This document shows, in pieces, positions 25,974 to 32,766 of a stretch of DNA of 64,000 bases. A program made the translations under genes and the position numbers. The notes beneath the pieces are model-generated. The model searched no databases. It saw nothing but the letters and a program-made list of their open reading frames with translations, and was not told the DNA's origin. This stretch comes from Flavobacterium branchiarum. Its GTDB lineage: Bacteria; Bacteroidota; Bacteroidia; Flavobacteriales; Flavobacteriaceae. The stretch spans positions 2,046,001 through 2,110,000 of the forward strand of contig NZ_JAUFQQ010000005.1 of the NCBI RefSeq assembly GCF_030409845.1. The letters are read 5' to 3'. The stretch's first letter is position 1, and each line of letters begins with the position of its first letter.

Positions 25974-25976
25974 TTT
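25945..25976 (-). terminator. Terminator of the tRNA-Asn transcript
   Basis: The hairpin AGACCATCA/TGATAGTCT has an A-run on the plus strand (a T-run for minus transcription) and lies directly downstream of the tRNA 3' end. Confidence 0.75.
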
Positions 25977-25977
25977 G

Positions 25978-26051
25978 CTCCCTCTCTTGGGCTCGAACCA
26001 AGGACCCTCTGATTAACAGTCAGATGCTCTAACCAACTGAGCTAAGAAGGA
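25978..26051 (-). tRNA. tRNA-Asn (GTT), copy 1
   Basis: A 74-nt cloverleaf on the minus strand. The acceptor is TCCTTCT pairing with AGAGGGA (one T:G wobble) plus discriminator G. The D arm is AGCTCAGTTGGTTAGAGC, the anticodon loop CTGTTAA has anticodon GTT, and the T arm is CTTGGTTCGAGCCCAAG. CCA is not encoded. Confidence 0.97.
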
Positions 26052-26090
26052 ATCACCTTAAAGGTAAATATGTTTGCTAAAAAAAAGTTG

Positions 26091-26164
26091 CTCCCCCTCT
26101 TGGGCTCGAACCAAGGACCCTCTGATTAACAGTCAGATGCTCTAACCAACTGAGCTAAGGAGGA
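26091..26164 (-). tRNA. tRNA-Asn (GTT), copy 2
   Basis: A 74-nt cloverleaf identical to copy 1 except in the acceptor stem (TCCTCCT pairing with AGGGGGA). It lies 39 bp upstream of copy 1, so the two probably form one transcript. The anticodon is GTT and CCA is not encoded. Confidence 0.97.
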
Positions 26165-26247
26165 AGATGTTGTTCTTTTTAGCGAGTGCAAATATAGAAG
26201 GTTTTTTGCTTTATAAAAAACTTTTTAGCACTTTTTTTTATTTATTT

Positions 26248-27591
26248 TTACTTCCCAACAATTGCTTTATAAATATCGTTACCGTTAGCAAACAAAAGCA
26301 ATGTTATAAGTAAAACAAACCCAACCATTTGTGCATTTTCAAGGAATTTATCGCTTGGTTTTTTGCCACTAATGATTTCGTATAATAAAAACATCACATG
26401 GCCACCATCTAGTGCCGGAATAGGTAATAAATTCATAACTCCAAGCATAATTGATAAAAGTGCAGTGATAGACCAGAACACTTCCCAACTCCAAGTACTA
26501 GGAAAAATGTTGTAAATAGCAGCAAAACCTCCTACTTGTTTGTATGCTTTTGTTTCTGGATTAAAAATCATTTTTAATTGTTTACCATAACCTACTAATT
26601 GATCTTTCCCTTTTTCAATTCCAACAGGAATCGATTCAAGGAAACTAAATTCTTTAGTACTTACTTTATAGTAACCTAATTTCTCTAATGAGTCCATTCC
26701 TAATCCACCAGTATTTACACCGAGTTTACCATCTTTAGATACAATAAGGTTAACTGGAATTTCTTTTTGATTTCTTAAAACAGTTGCAGGAACAGTTTTT
26801 CCTTTGTTGTTTTCTAGGATGGCTCTTACTTCATCATAATATTTTACCGGTTGTCCATTGATAGAAATAATTAAATCTTTTGGTTGCAAAGCAGTATTTT
26901 CAGACTCAGCTATAACAGCTCCAATTACAAATGGCATTCTTATAGAAACAAGCGGACTTTTTTCATGTTTCGATAATTGGTCAACAAGATCATTAGGCAT
27001 ATTGATAGTTTGTTCAGCTCCATTTCTTTCAATAAGTACTTGTTTTGACATAACTAAGTTCATGTTTAGCTCATTGTCAAAGTTCTCTACTTTTTTACCA
27101 TCGATAGCAATGATTTTGTCGCCTGTTTTAAAACCAGCTTTAACCATAACTGGGTTTTCAATCAAAAGACCGTCTTTTATATCGGCATTAGCAACATAGG
27201 TTTCGCCATAAACAAAAGCCATTCCTATATATATAATGAATGCAAGGATAAAGTTTACAGTAACTCCACCAAGCATAATGATTAAACGTTGCCAAGCTGG
27301 TTTAGAGCGGAACTCCCAAGGTTGTGGCGGTAAAGCCATTTGTTCCTTGTCCATACTTTCGTCGATCATTCCAGAGATTTTTACATAACCACCTAGAGGT
27401 AACCATCCGATTCCGTATTCGGTATCTCCGATTTTCTTTTTTAGAAGAGAAAATTTCACATCAAAAAACAAATAGAATTTTTCGACTCTTGTTTTAAATA
27501 GTTTTGCAGGGATAAAATGCCCTAATTCGTGAAGAATAATAAGTAATGATAAACTCAATAAAAATTGAGAAAGCTTGATAACTATATCCAT
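26248..27591 (-). CDS. rseP: RIP metalloprotease RseP (site-2 protease)
   Basis: A 447-residue membrane zinc protease. TM1 carries the catalytic HELGH (H21, E22, H25). A second conserved segment near the C-terminus, NLLPIPALDGGHVMFLLYEI, supplies the aspartate ligand. The central periplasmic part contains two PDZ-like domains (around 120-215 and 215-300, with LIENPVMVKAGFKTGDKIIA and LQPKDLIISINGQPV). RseP cleaves anti-sigma factors and signal-peptide remnants within the membrane. Length and motifs are normal. On the minus strand TACTTTTG about 30 nt upstream fits a -7 box. Confidence 0.96.
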   Translation of the reverse strand: MDIVIKLSQFLLSLSLLIILHELGHFIPAKLFKTRVEKFYLFFDVKFSLLKKKIGDTEYGIGWLPLGGYVKISGMIDESMDKEQMALPPQPWEFRSKPAWQRLIIMLGGVTVNFILAFIIYIGMAFVYGETYVANADIKDGLLIENPVMVKAGFKTGDKIIAIDGKKVENFDNELNMNLVMSKQVLIERNGAEQTINMPNDLVDQLSKHEKSPLVSIRMPFVIGAVIAESENTALQPKDLIISINGQPVKYYDEVRAILENNKGKTVPATVLRNQKEIPVNLIVSKDGKLGVNTGGLGMDSLEKLGYYKVSTKEFSFLESIPVGIEKGKDQLVGYGKQLKMIFNPETKAYKQVGGFAAIYNIFPSTWSWEVFWSITALLSIMLGVMNLLPIPALDGGHVMFLLYEIISGKKPSDKFLENAQMVGFVLLITLLLFANGNDIYKAIVGK

Positions 27592-27742
27592 TGTTTAGTT
27601 TTTGTTCTTAAATAACGCACAAAAGTAACGTTTTCTATTTTAATTCGTAGCGCAAGATAATCTATTAAGTTTTTAAATATTTGTTAATAATTTGGTCTTA
27701 TTTGTTTTAGGCTTAATTAATAGTGTTTCTGCGAAGAAAAAG

Positions 27743-27833
27743 GTTAATAGCCATTGATTTCTCGTAGTGTTCTTTGCTTTTGTTCAATCTTAAAGCGAGA
27801 TATGGCTTATCATGATATTTTTTAAATTTATCA
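27743..27833. repeat. 91-bp direct repeat, left copy
   Basis: This 91-bp segment (GTTAATAGCCATTGATTTCT ... TTTTTTAAATTTATCA) recurs without any mismatch I can see at 34956-35046. It contains a partial inverted repeat (TAGCCAT...TCTCG facing CGAGA.ATGGCTTA), so it could fold as an RNA or be a protein-binding site. It lies about 100 bp upstream of the HTH gene that opens the leader-peptide island. The rest of this 344-bp intergenic region is AT-rich with no other recognisable element. Confidence 0.95.
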
Positions 27834-27935
27834 CAATCGGTTTATTGTAAAATTTTATAGAATTTAGTTTTAATATAAAAATCGGAATATTATTTTAAAA
27901 ATTTCAATGTCTATTATCTTTATTTAATACTAGTT

Positions 27936-28253
27936 ATGAATTTTATTAAACATATAGAGCGTATCAAAAAAATGCATCGATTAATTACTACTGAAAAAAC
28001 AGGAACTCCAAGTGCTTTTGCGAGAAAATTAGGCTTGAGCAGAAGTCAGCTGTATAATGAATTAGATTTGATTAAAGATTTTGATGCTCCTATTAAATAC
28101 TGCAAAAAGAGGGAGAGTTATTATTATGAAACCTTTTTTGATATAGAATTAAATTACTCACTTAAGATAATTATAGTGGAGGAGACAAAGAAAATTTTTG
28201 GTGGATCACATTTCGATCCAATTTTATTGGACGCAACTATGATAATTTTGTAA
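27936..28253 (+). CDS. HTH regulator of the peptide-export island
   Basis: A 105-residue protein. A helix-turn-helix sits at about residues 12-50 (MHRLITTEKTGTPSAFARKL, then GLSRSQLYNELDLIKDFDAP), and a wing-like segment follows (IKYCKKRESYYYE). The C-terminal 35 residues end DPILLDATMIIL. It resembles the HTH part of DeoR/WYL-like regulators but lacks any effector domain. It is the first gene after the left 91-bp repeat and lies 66 bp upstream of a double-glycine peptide gene. Two partial copies of its 3' end occur downstream, each placed like a unit start. A regulatory role in the island is inference. Confidence 0.7.
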   Translation: MNFIKHIERIKKMHRLITTEKTGTPSAFARKLGLSRSQLYNELDLIKDFDAPIKYCKKRESYYYETFFDIELNYSLKIIIVEETKKIFGGSHFDPILLDATMIIL

Positions 28254-28319
28254 TAACAAAAAAGTTCTCGAGACAAAGATTTTGTTAGAATTTATTAATA
28301 TTTTAAAAATTTAGAGATT

Positions 28320-28508
28320 ATGAATTTAGAAAATTTAAATTTAGTAGAGTTAAATGCTCAAGAAGTACAAGAAGTTGAAGGAGGTAATATTTTTCGAGCT
28401 GTACAATACTTACTTGAGTTTGCATCAATTTATGATGCAGTTAGTGATTTTAAAGAAGGATGGAATTCTGTTCCATCCACACAACGAGGAGCTCAAGGAA
28501 GCTGGTAA
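28320..28508 (+). CDS. Double-glycine leader peptide 1 (bacteriocin-like precursor)
   Basis: A 62-residue precursor. The leader (residues 1-22, with LNLVELNAQEVQEVEGG) shows the hydrophobic spacing and terminal Gly-Gly of substrates of C39-peptidase ABC exporters. Cleavage after GG would release a 40-residue product starting NIFRAVQYLLEFASIYDAVS and ending RGAQGSW. The product is amphipathic, contains no cysteine, and shares a WNSV motif with peptide 2. The leader is nearly identical to that of peptide 3. Activity as bacteriocin or signal is inferred from architecture and from the exporter downstream. Confidence 0.8.
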   Translation: MNLENLNLVELNAQEVQEVEGGNIFRAVQYLLEFASIYDAVSDFKEGWNSVPSTQRGAQGSW

Positions 28509-28535
28509 TTTAAAGTCAGAAACTAACAGAATGAA

Positions 28536-29153
28536 ATGATTTATAAATCGGAAGTTTTATCAAAAAAAAATATTGCATACCTATTTATATATTTAATTTT
28601 AGCCTTAGTATTTATATTAGGAATAGAATTAGTGAGGTATTTGCTAGATATTAAAGATCCTGATAGTAATAAGCTAAAAGATGCTTTTCTGTCTAATTTT
28701 ACTTTTGCTTTTTTTAGTGCTGTAATTTTAAGTCCAATAATAGAAGAAGTCGGTTTTAGGCTTTCATTAAAAAGAAATAAACATTATTGGTTAAGTATTG
28801 TTTTTTGTTTGGTGTTTCTCTTATCAACTAATTTTATGGTAACAAAAATTATTTGTTTACTATACATTGGGATTACAATTTTGCATCAATTTAATAATAA
28901 AACGAATCTAATTAAAGATATTGCTATTGTCTTGTCTGTACTCACATTTTTGTGCGTGCATTTTGATAATTACAACGAGAACGAATTAAGAGCTTTAGGT
29001 AGTTTAGATCTTTTAATGCTTTTTCTTCCTCAATTTGTTATAGGTTTGATAATAACTAAAATAAGGTTACAAACATGTTTTTTGAATTCGATTATCTTTC
29101 ATTCATTCTATAATTTTTTTATTTTGTCATTAGCATTATTATTTAATTATTAA
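28536..29153 (+). CDS. CPBP-family intramembrane metalloprotease, copy 1
   Basis: A 205-residue membrane protein with about six hydrophobic segments. CPBP/Abi motifs are present: EExxxR in SPIIEEVGFRLSLKRN (E near residue 70), a helix with conserved His (LCVHFDNY) and the third motif FHSFYNFF. Family members are CAAX-like membrane proteases. In Gram-positive bacteriocin loci they often serve as immunity proteins. Here the gene lies between two double-glycine peptide genes, 27 bp after the first, so immunity or peptide maturation is a reasonable inference. A second CPBP gene lies at the far end of the island. Confidence 0.82.
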   Translation: MIYKSEVLSKKNIAYLFIYLILALVFILGIELVRYLLDIKDPDSNKLKDAFLSNFTFAFFSAVILSPIIEEVGFRLSLKRNKHYWLSIVFCLVFLLSTNFMVTKIICLLYIGITILHQFNNKTNLIKDIAIVLSVLTFLCVHFDNYNENELRALGSLDLLMLFLPQFVIGLIITKIRLQTCFLNSIIFHSFYNFFILSLALLFNY

Positions 29154-29163
29154 AATCATTATT

Positions 29164-29337
29164 ATGAAAAAAATTGAAATAAATTTAGAAGAATTAAGTA
29201 ATTTAGAATTAGAAGAAATTACTGGGGGAGGCTTTTTTTATGACATGGGGGTTGCTGCGCACGAAGCGTGGAATTCTGTAAACGATTTCTTTAATTCACA
29301 TCCTAATTTGAAATCACACAGTCGTCAAGGAATTTAA
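29164..29337 (+). CDS. Double-glycine leader peptide 2
   Basis: A 57-residue precursor starting 10 bp after the CPBP gene. The leader is MKKIEINLEELSNLELEEIT followed by GG (cleavage after residue 22). The mature product of about 35 residues begins GFFYDMGVAAHEAWNSVNDF and ends KSHSRQGI. Like peptide 1 it contains WNSV and ends with a basic, Gln/Gly-containing tail, so the two may be a related or two-component pair. The gene is followed by a hairpin terminator, which would define a transcript running from peptide 1 or the HTH gene to here. Confidence 0.8.
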   Translation: MKKIEINLEELSNLELEEITGGGFFYDMGVAAHEAWNSVNDFFNSHPNLKSHSRQGI

Positions 29338-29348
29338 TTTTTAGAGTT

Positions 29349-29381
29349 AAGCTGATTGTTACAAGTAACAATCAGCTTTCT
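29349..29381 (+). terminator. Hairpin after leader peptide 2
   Basis: A 13-bp perfect stem (AAGCTGATTGTTA pairing with TAACAATCAGCTT, loop CAAG) is followed by TCTT. Confidence 0.75.
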
Positions 29382-29394
29382 TAAAAAGGAAAGA

Positions 29395-29484
29395 ATGAAA
29401 AACAAAAGTGTTTATTCTACACTAATTAAGTTTATTAGTTATTTAATTATTGCCATTTTAAATAGCTATTTATTTGTAGTTTAA
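29395..29484 (+). CDS. Short membrane peptide (29 aa)
   Basis: A 29-residue frame, MKNKSVYSTLIKFISYLIIA then ILNSYLFVV, forms a single hydrophobic helix with a basic N-terminus. It begins right after a terminator hairpin. Similar single-helix frames follow other leader-peptide genes in this island (37, 49 and 25 residues), which argues against chance. It could be an immunity-type or toxin-like peptide; the function is unknown, and expression is not supported by a clear promoter. Confidence 0.35.
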   Translation: MKNKSVYSTLIKFISYLIIAILNSYLFVV

Positions 29485-29708
29485 ATTTTCCTATATATAT
29501 CAATAAAAAGCACCCAAGTATCTTGTTTCTCTTAGGGTAATACATCTAAATAATCTTGGCTAGTCTATGTTACTAACTTGTTTAAAAAATCCTTCTAGCT
29601 ATAATACATACAATCCAGTTCCCTTAATTGACATATAATTTTTTTTGCAATTACTATTGTATTACAATTCCTGAAAATAGTATCGATATTCCCGAATCCC
29701 GATAACAA

Positions 29709-29842
29709 TTATTATTATGAAACCTTTTTTGATATAGAATTAAATTACTCGCTTAAGATAATTATTGAGGGAGAGACAAAAGAAATTTTTGATGGATCAT
29801 ATTTTAATCCAATTTTATTGGACGCAACTATGATAGTTTTGT
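29709..29842 (+). pseudogene. 3' fragment of the HTH regulator gene (duplicate)
   Basis: This region encodes YYYETFFDIELNYSLKIIIE and ends NPILLDATMIVL-stop. It aligns with the C-terminal third of the 105-residue HTH protein and continues with the same downstream sequence (TAATAACAAAAAAGTTCTCG) into the next leader-peptide gene. The HTH-coding 5' part is missing. It is the left part of a duplication of roughly 270 bp that covers the HTH 3' end, the spacer and the leader of peptide 1. The stretch 29485-29708 before it shows nothing recognisable. Confidence 0.85.
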
Positions 29843-29911
29843 AATAACAAAAAAGTTCTCGAGACAAATATTTTGTAAAGACTTATTAATCAATGTTTTA
29901 AAATTAAAGTT

Positions 29912-30079
29912 ATGAATTTAGAAAATTTGAATTTAGTAGAGCTGAATGCTCAAGAAGTACAGGAATTTGAAGGAGGGAATTTTGCATATGCCTTAACTAT
30001 AATAGGAATGTGTGGCGCAGGTGCTGCATGGGTTTTCGATAAAGGAGAAGCTTATGGTAAATATTTAGCGGGAAAATAA
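29912..30079 (+). CDS. Double-glycine leader peptide 3
   Basis: A 55-residue precursor. The leader (1-22, LNLVELNAQEVQEFEGG) is nearly identical to that of peptide 1. Cleavage after GG gives a 33-residue, hydrophobic, glycine-rich product (NFAYALTIIGMCGAGAAWVF then DKGEAYGKYLAGK), with one Cys and small-residue spacing typical of pore-forming class II bacteriocins. It is followed 17 bp later by peptide 4, so the two may form a two-peptide system. Confidence 0.82.
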   Translation: MNLENLNLVELNAQEVQEFEGGNFAYALTIIGMCGAGAAWVFDKGEAYGKYLAGK

Positions 30080-30096
30080 TCATTAATTTTATTATT

Positions 30097-30231
30097 ATGA
30101 AAACAATCGAATTAAAAGAGTTGAGTCAAAAGGAATTAATTGAAATTGAGGGAGGTTTTGGACCAATGTATTATGCCATTGTTGGTATATGGTCTTTAGG
30201 TGTTAGCTATGGCTATCTAACTAATATATAA
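30097..30231 (+). CDS. Double-glycine leader peptide 4
   Basis: A 44-residue precursor. The leader MKTIELKELSQKELIEIEGG (20 residues) ends in Gly-Gly, and the predicted product is 24 residues (FGPMYYAIVGIWSLGVSYGY then LTNI), hydrophobic and glycine-containing with no charge. It lies 17 bp after peptide 3 and 6 bp before a short membrane peptide. Very short, but the leader fits the same pattern as its neighbours. Confidence 0.72.
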   Translation: MKTIELKELSQKELIEIEGGFGPMYYAIVGIWSLGVSYGYLTNI

Positions 30232-30237
30232 TGCCAA

Positions 30238-30351
30238 ATGGAAACTAAAAAAAAATATTGCATCCTATTATATGCATTAGTAATTTTCATATTGTTTAGT
30301 ATTTATATCTTTGAAAAAGGGGTGTTTTTTGGTAAAGCTTTGGCACGTTAG
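30238..30351 (+). CDS. Short membrane peptide (37 aa)
   Basis: A 37-residue frame: a basic N-terminus (METKKKYC), one hydrophobic helix (ILLYALVIFILFSIYIF) and a basic tail (GKALAR). The gene starts 6 bp after leader peptide 4, and a T-rich terminator-like hairpin follows. Its position after peptides 3 and 4 is that of a bacteriocin immunity gene; this is inference from position only. Confidence 0.5.
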   Translation: METKKKYCILLYALVIFILFSIYIFEKGVFFGKALAR

Positions 30352-30359
30352 AATAAAAA

Positions 30360-30399
30360 AGAGTGTGTCTCTAAATGATGAAACACACTTTTTTTAACA
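30360..30399 (+). terminator. Terminator after peptides 3 and 4
   Basis: AGTGTGT pairs with ACACACT across a ~14-nt loop and is followed by seven Ts. Confidence 0.6.
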
Positions 30400-30446
30400 T
30401 AGAATTAAAATAAAAAATATGAGATTTAGCAGGTATTTTAAAAGTT

Positions 30447-30587
30447 TGGATAAAAGATTTTGGAGGATGAGCTTAAGTTTAAAACTCAAGAAATAGAAGG
30501 TTTTCTTTACCGTTATTGCTCCTTGCGGCTTGTCTAGTGCTTAGCGGTTGTGGTTGTGCAGCTGCAAAAGATAGAAGACCACGCTAA
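30447..30587 (+). pseudogene. Decayed, frameshifted double-glycine peptide gene
   Basis: One frame reads ILEDELKFKTQEIEG without a start codon and resembles a leader ending just before Gly-Gly. In a shifted frame right after, LPLLLLAACLVLSGCGCAAA then KDRRPR-stop reads like a complete hydrophobic core with two Cys. A frameshift at the GG position and loss of the start explain both halves. An ATG at 30420 is in a third frame. No intact gene can be reconstructed without two changes. Confidence 0.45.
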
Positions 30588-30594
30588 GAAGTCT

Positions 30595-30626
30595 AAATTT
30601 TACCCCGAGAAATTGGGGTAAAATTT
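30595..30626 (+). terminator. Strong hairpin upstream of the 189-aa membrane protein
   Basis: A 12-bp perfect stem (AAATTTTACCCC pairing with GGGGTAAAATTT) with an 8-nt loop. It ends 25 bp before the next gene. It could terminate the decayed unit or act as an RNA element in the 5' region of the next gene. Confidence 0.55.
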
Positions 30627-30651
30627 AATTCAATAAAAATTATTAATCATT

Positions 30652-31221
30652 TTGAAAAACAGATATAGTATTATTAGTAAAAGTGTGTTGTTACTTTTTG
30701 TTAGAATTATGGACTTATATACAACAGATTTAGCTGTCACCAATTTTAAGGAGCAAGAGCAAAATTTAATAGTTAAAATTTTCGATTTAAATCAGGATAT
30801 GTTTTTTATGATAGAAATAGTATTGGCAATTATTCTTATCCTTGTTTATTTGTTTTCAATTGCAAACGAGGACAAATTCATAATTAAATCCCGAAATCTT
30901 AACGATTACATCAAGTGTTTTTTATTTAACAAAATAAATTTGCGGTTTAATGATTATTTCCATCCGTTACTTTTGAGGAATTGTATTGTTTTATATGGTT
31001 CAATTATTCCTGTTTTTGTTATTTCTACTAGTTTGCTGTTTTGTCTTAATAATTTTTGGGTGTATTTAAATATAAATAATAATATCGCTTTTGAATATTA
31101 TGTTTTATTGGATGATTTTTATTTTTTTGATGTGATTATATTTATTGTTCCTCCAACGTTGTTATTGTTTCTCCTGTTTAAAAAGTTAAAGATGAAATAT
31201 TTAAGTTATAATGACTTGTAG
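30652..31221 (+). CDS. Island membrane protein of unknown family, copy 1 (189 aa)
   Basis: A 189-residue protein with four hydrophobic segments (about 10-25, 52-68, 108-127 and 155-177). It aligns over its length with the 189-residue protein encoded near 35.3 kb: both have RxxDLxTTxLAxxNFxxQEQN near the N-terminus and VIxTSxLFxLNNxWVYL in the middle. The D-x-x-T-T and E-x-N pattern in the first helices recalls DUF5658 proteins, but that link is weak. The start is probably the TTG giving MKNRYSIISK, which matches the length of the paralog. An immunity or accessory role for exported peptides is a guess from context. Confidence 0.6.
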   Translation: MKNRYSIISKSVLLLFVRIMDLYTTDLAVTNFKEQEQNLIVKIFDLNQDMFFMIEIVLAIILILVYLFSIANEDKFIIKSRNLNDYIKCFLFNKINLRFNDYFHPLLLRNCIVLYGSIIPVFVISTSLLFCLNNFWVYLNINNNIAFEYYVLLDDFYFFDVIIFIVPPTLLLFLLFKKLKMKYLSYNDL

Positions 31222-31622
31222 TCTCTTAAAATAGAATCTGTCAGATTTTGAAAAACAACTTAAATTGGTAGTACTGTATTTATCTTATACAACAATGATG
31301 CTTATTTAATATGTCAATGTTATTGTCAAAAGAATATTATGTTGCTTGTAATGTGTTGTTTATTGTGAAATTTCGTTATTTGATAAACACGAAGCCTATG
31401 TGTTTTTTTATAATATTAAAATATGAATATGCAGAAGTAGTTGAATGTTTATTACAACCCTATTTTACTTGAAAAAAAAATATTTAAGAACCGATGATTT
31501 ATTTTAAAACAGTATAAAATTATCCATTTTTTATAACGCCTATTCGTGTTCTATAAATTGTGTGATATAGCTGGCTAAAGAGAAAACTTTTCTTTTGAAA
31601 AAAATCAATTAAATTTTTGCAC
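31222..31622. other. Non-coding AT-rich stretch before the exporter genes
   Basis: About 400 bp with no frame longer than a few dozen codons on the plus strand and no repeat seen elsewhere in the window. Runs of A and T dominate. The exporter promoter must lie here, but I cannot point to a convincing -33/-7 pair; the best candidate -7 (TAAATTTTTG) has two extra bases and is too close to the ATG. Confidence 0.5.
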
Positions 31623-32765
31623 ATGAACTTCAGTTCAGATCCAATAAATACCCTTGAAAATCTCATTGCAAGAAACAAAACCAAAAGTATATCCATATAC
31701 TTAATACTCGTTTTGGCAATTATTGTTTTTTTAGTTTTGCTACCCATTATAAAAGTTGATATTAGCAGTCAGAGTCGTGGTATCATACGTAGTAAAACCG
31801 ATAATGTACCTGTTGCAACAATTGTAAGTGGTCGGGTTACTTGGTTGGCTTTAAAAAATAATACTGTTGTACAAAAAGGTGACACACTTATTAAAATATC
31901 CAAGCAAAAACTGGAAAGTGATAAAAAAACGCAGGATACCTTATCCAGCTCCGTTTTGGTACTACTTAAAGATATCACTTATCTATTGCAAAACAAATCC
32001 TCTCATATACTAACATCTACTGCTCGAGAAGATCTATTTAAATTTCAAGCACGCAAAAATGAGTTACAAAGTAAAGTCTCACAAGCGGAAATTAATCATA
32101 CTCGAAACATAAACTTGTATGATAAAGATATTATTGCAAAAGGCGAATATGAAAAATACGAATATGAATTGCGTTTTGCCAATCAAGCATTACAAAGTTA
32201 CATAACCCAACAAAAAGCAACTTGGGAAAATCAAAAAAGAGATTTAGAAGAACGATTAAAAAACTTGAATGGCACAGTTGATAAAATAAATATAGAGTCA
32301 ACTAATTATTTTGTTTTAGCTCCTATTTCAGGTACTGTCGAAAATTTTTCTGGTATTCAGGTAGGTTCTTATATTAATGCTTCTCAGTCCATCGCATCAA
32401 TCTCGGCAATTGATTTTCTTATTGTAGAGAATAACGTTTCACCAAATGACATCGGACTTATACAAAAAAATCAAAAAGTAAAATTTCAATTAGACGCCTT
32501 TAATTACAATCAGTGGGGATTATTAGAAGGAAAAGTAATTGATATCGATCGAAATATAACAATGCAAGGCGAGCAAGCCTTTTTTAAAGTACGTTGCGCA
32601 TTGAACTCGACAGCTATGCAATTACAATCTGGTTATAAAACCAATGTTTCGAAAGGAATGACATTAACAACAAGGTATATCATTACACGCCGTAGTCTAT
32701 TCGATTTACTATTTGATAAAATCGATGATTGGCTTAATCCAAAACAATTAGAAAATAGTAATTAA
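31623..32765 (+). CDS. HlyD-family secretion adaptor
   Basis: A 380-residue membrane fusion protein. A short cytosolic N-terminus (MNFSSDPINTLENLIARNKT) leads to one TM helix (about 23-44). A lipoyl/barrel-sandwich half-motif follows (VSGRVTWLALKNNTVVQKGD), then a coiled-coil hairpin (about 135-225) and the second lipoyl half with beta-barrel (FVLAPISGTVENFSGIQVGS). It bridges the inner-membrane ABC exporter to an outer-membrane channel. The exporter gene starts 1 bp after its stop, so the two are co-translated. The ATG is preferred over a TTG two codons upstream. Confidence 0.92.
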   Translation: MNFSSDPINTLENLIARNKTKSISIYLILVLAIIVFLVLLPIIKVDISSQSRGIIRSKTDNVPVATIVSGRVTWLALKNNTVVQKGDTLIKISKQKLESDKKTQDTLSSSVLVLLKDITYLLQNKSSHILTSTAREDLFKFQARKNELQSKVSQAEINHTRNINLYDKDIIAKGEYEKYEYELRFANQALQSYITQQKATWENQKRDLEERLKNLNGTVDKINIESTNYFVLAPISGTVENFSGIQVGSYINASQSIASISAIDFLIVENNVSPNDIGLIQKNQKVKFQLDAFNYNQWGLLEGKVIDIDRNITMQGEQAFFKVRCALNSTAMQLQSGYKTNVSKGMTLTTRYIITRRSLFDLLFDKIDDWLNPKQLENSN

Positions 32766-32766
32766 T

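Noticed and set aside
28354..28539. 61-codon frame overlapping leader peptide 1 in another frame
   Set aside because: It overlaps the peptide gene completely, while the peptide gene has the conserved leader shared with a second locus.
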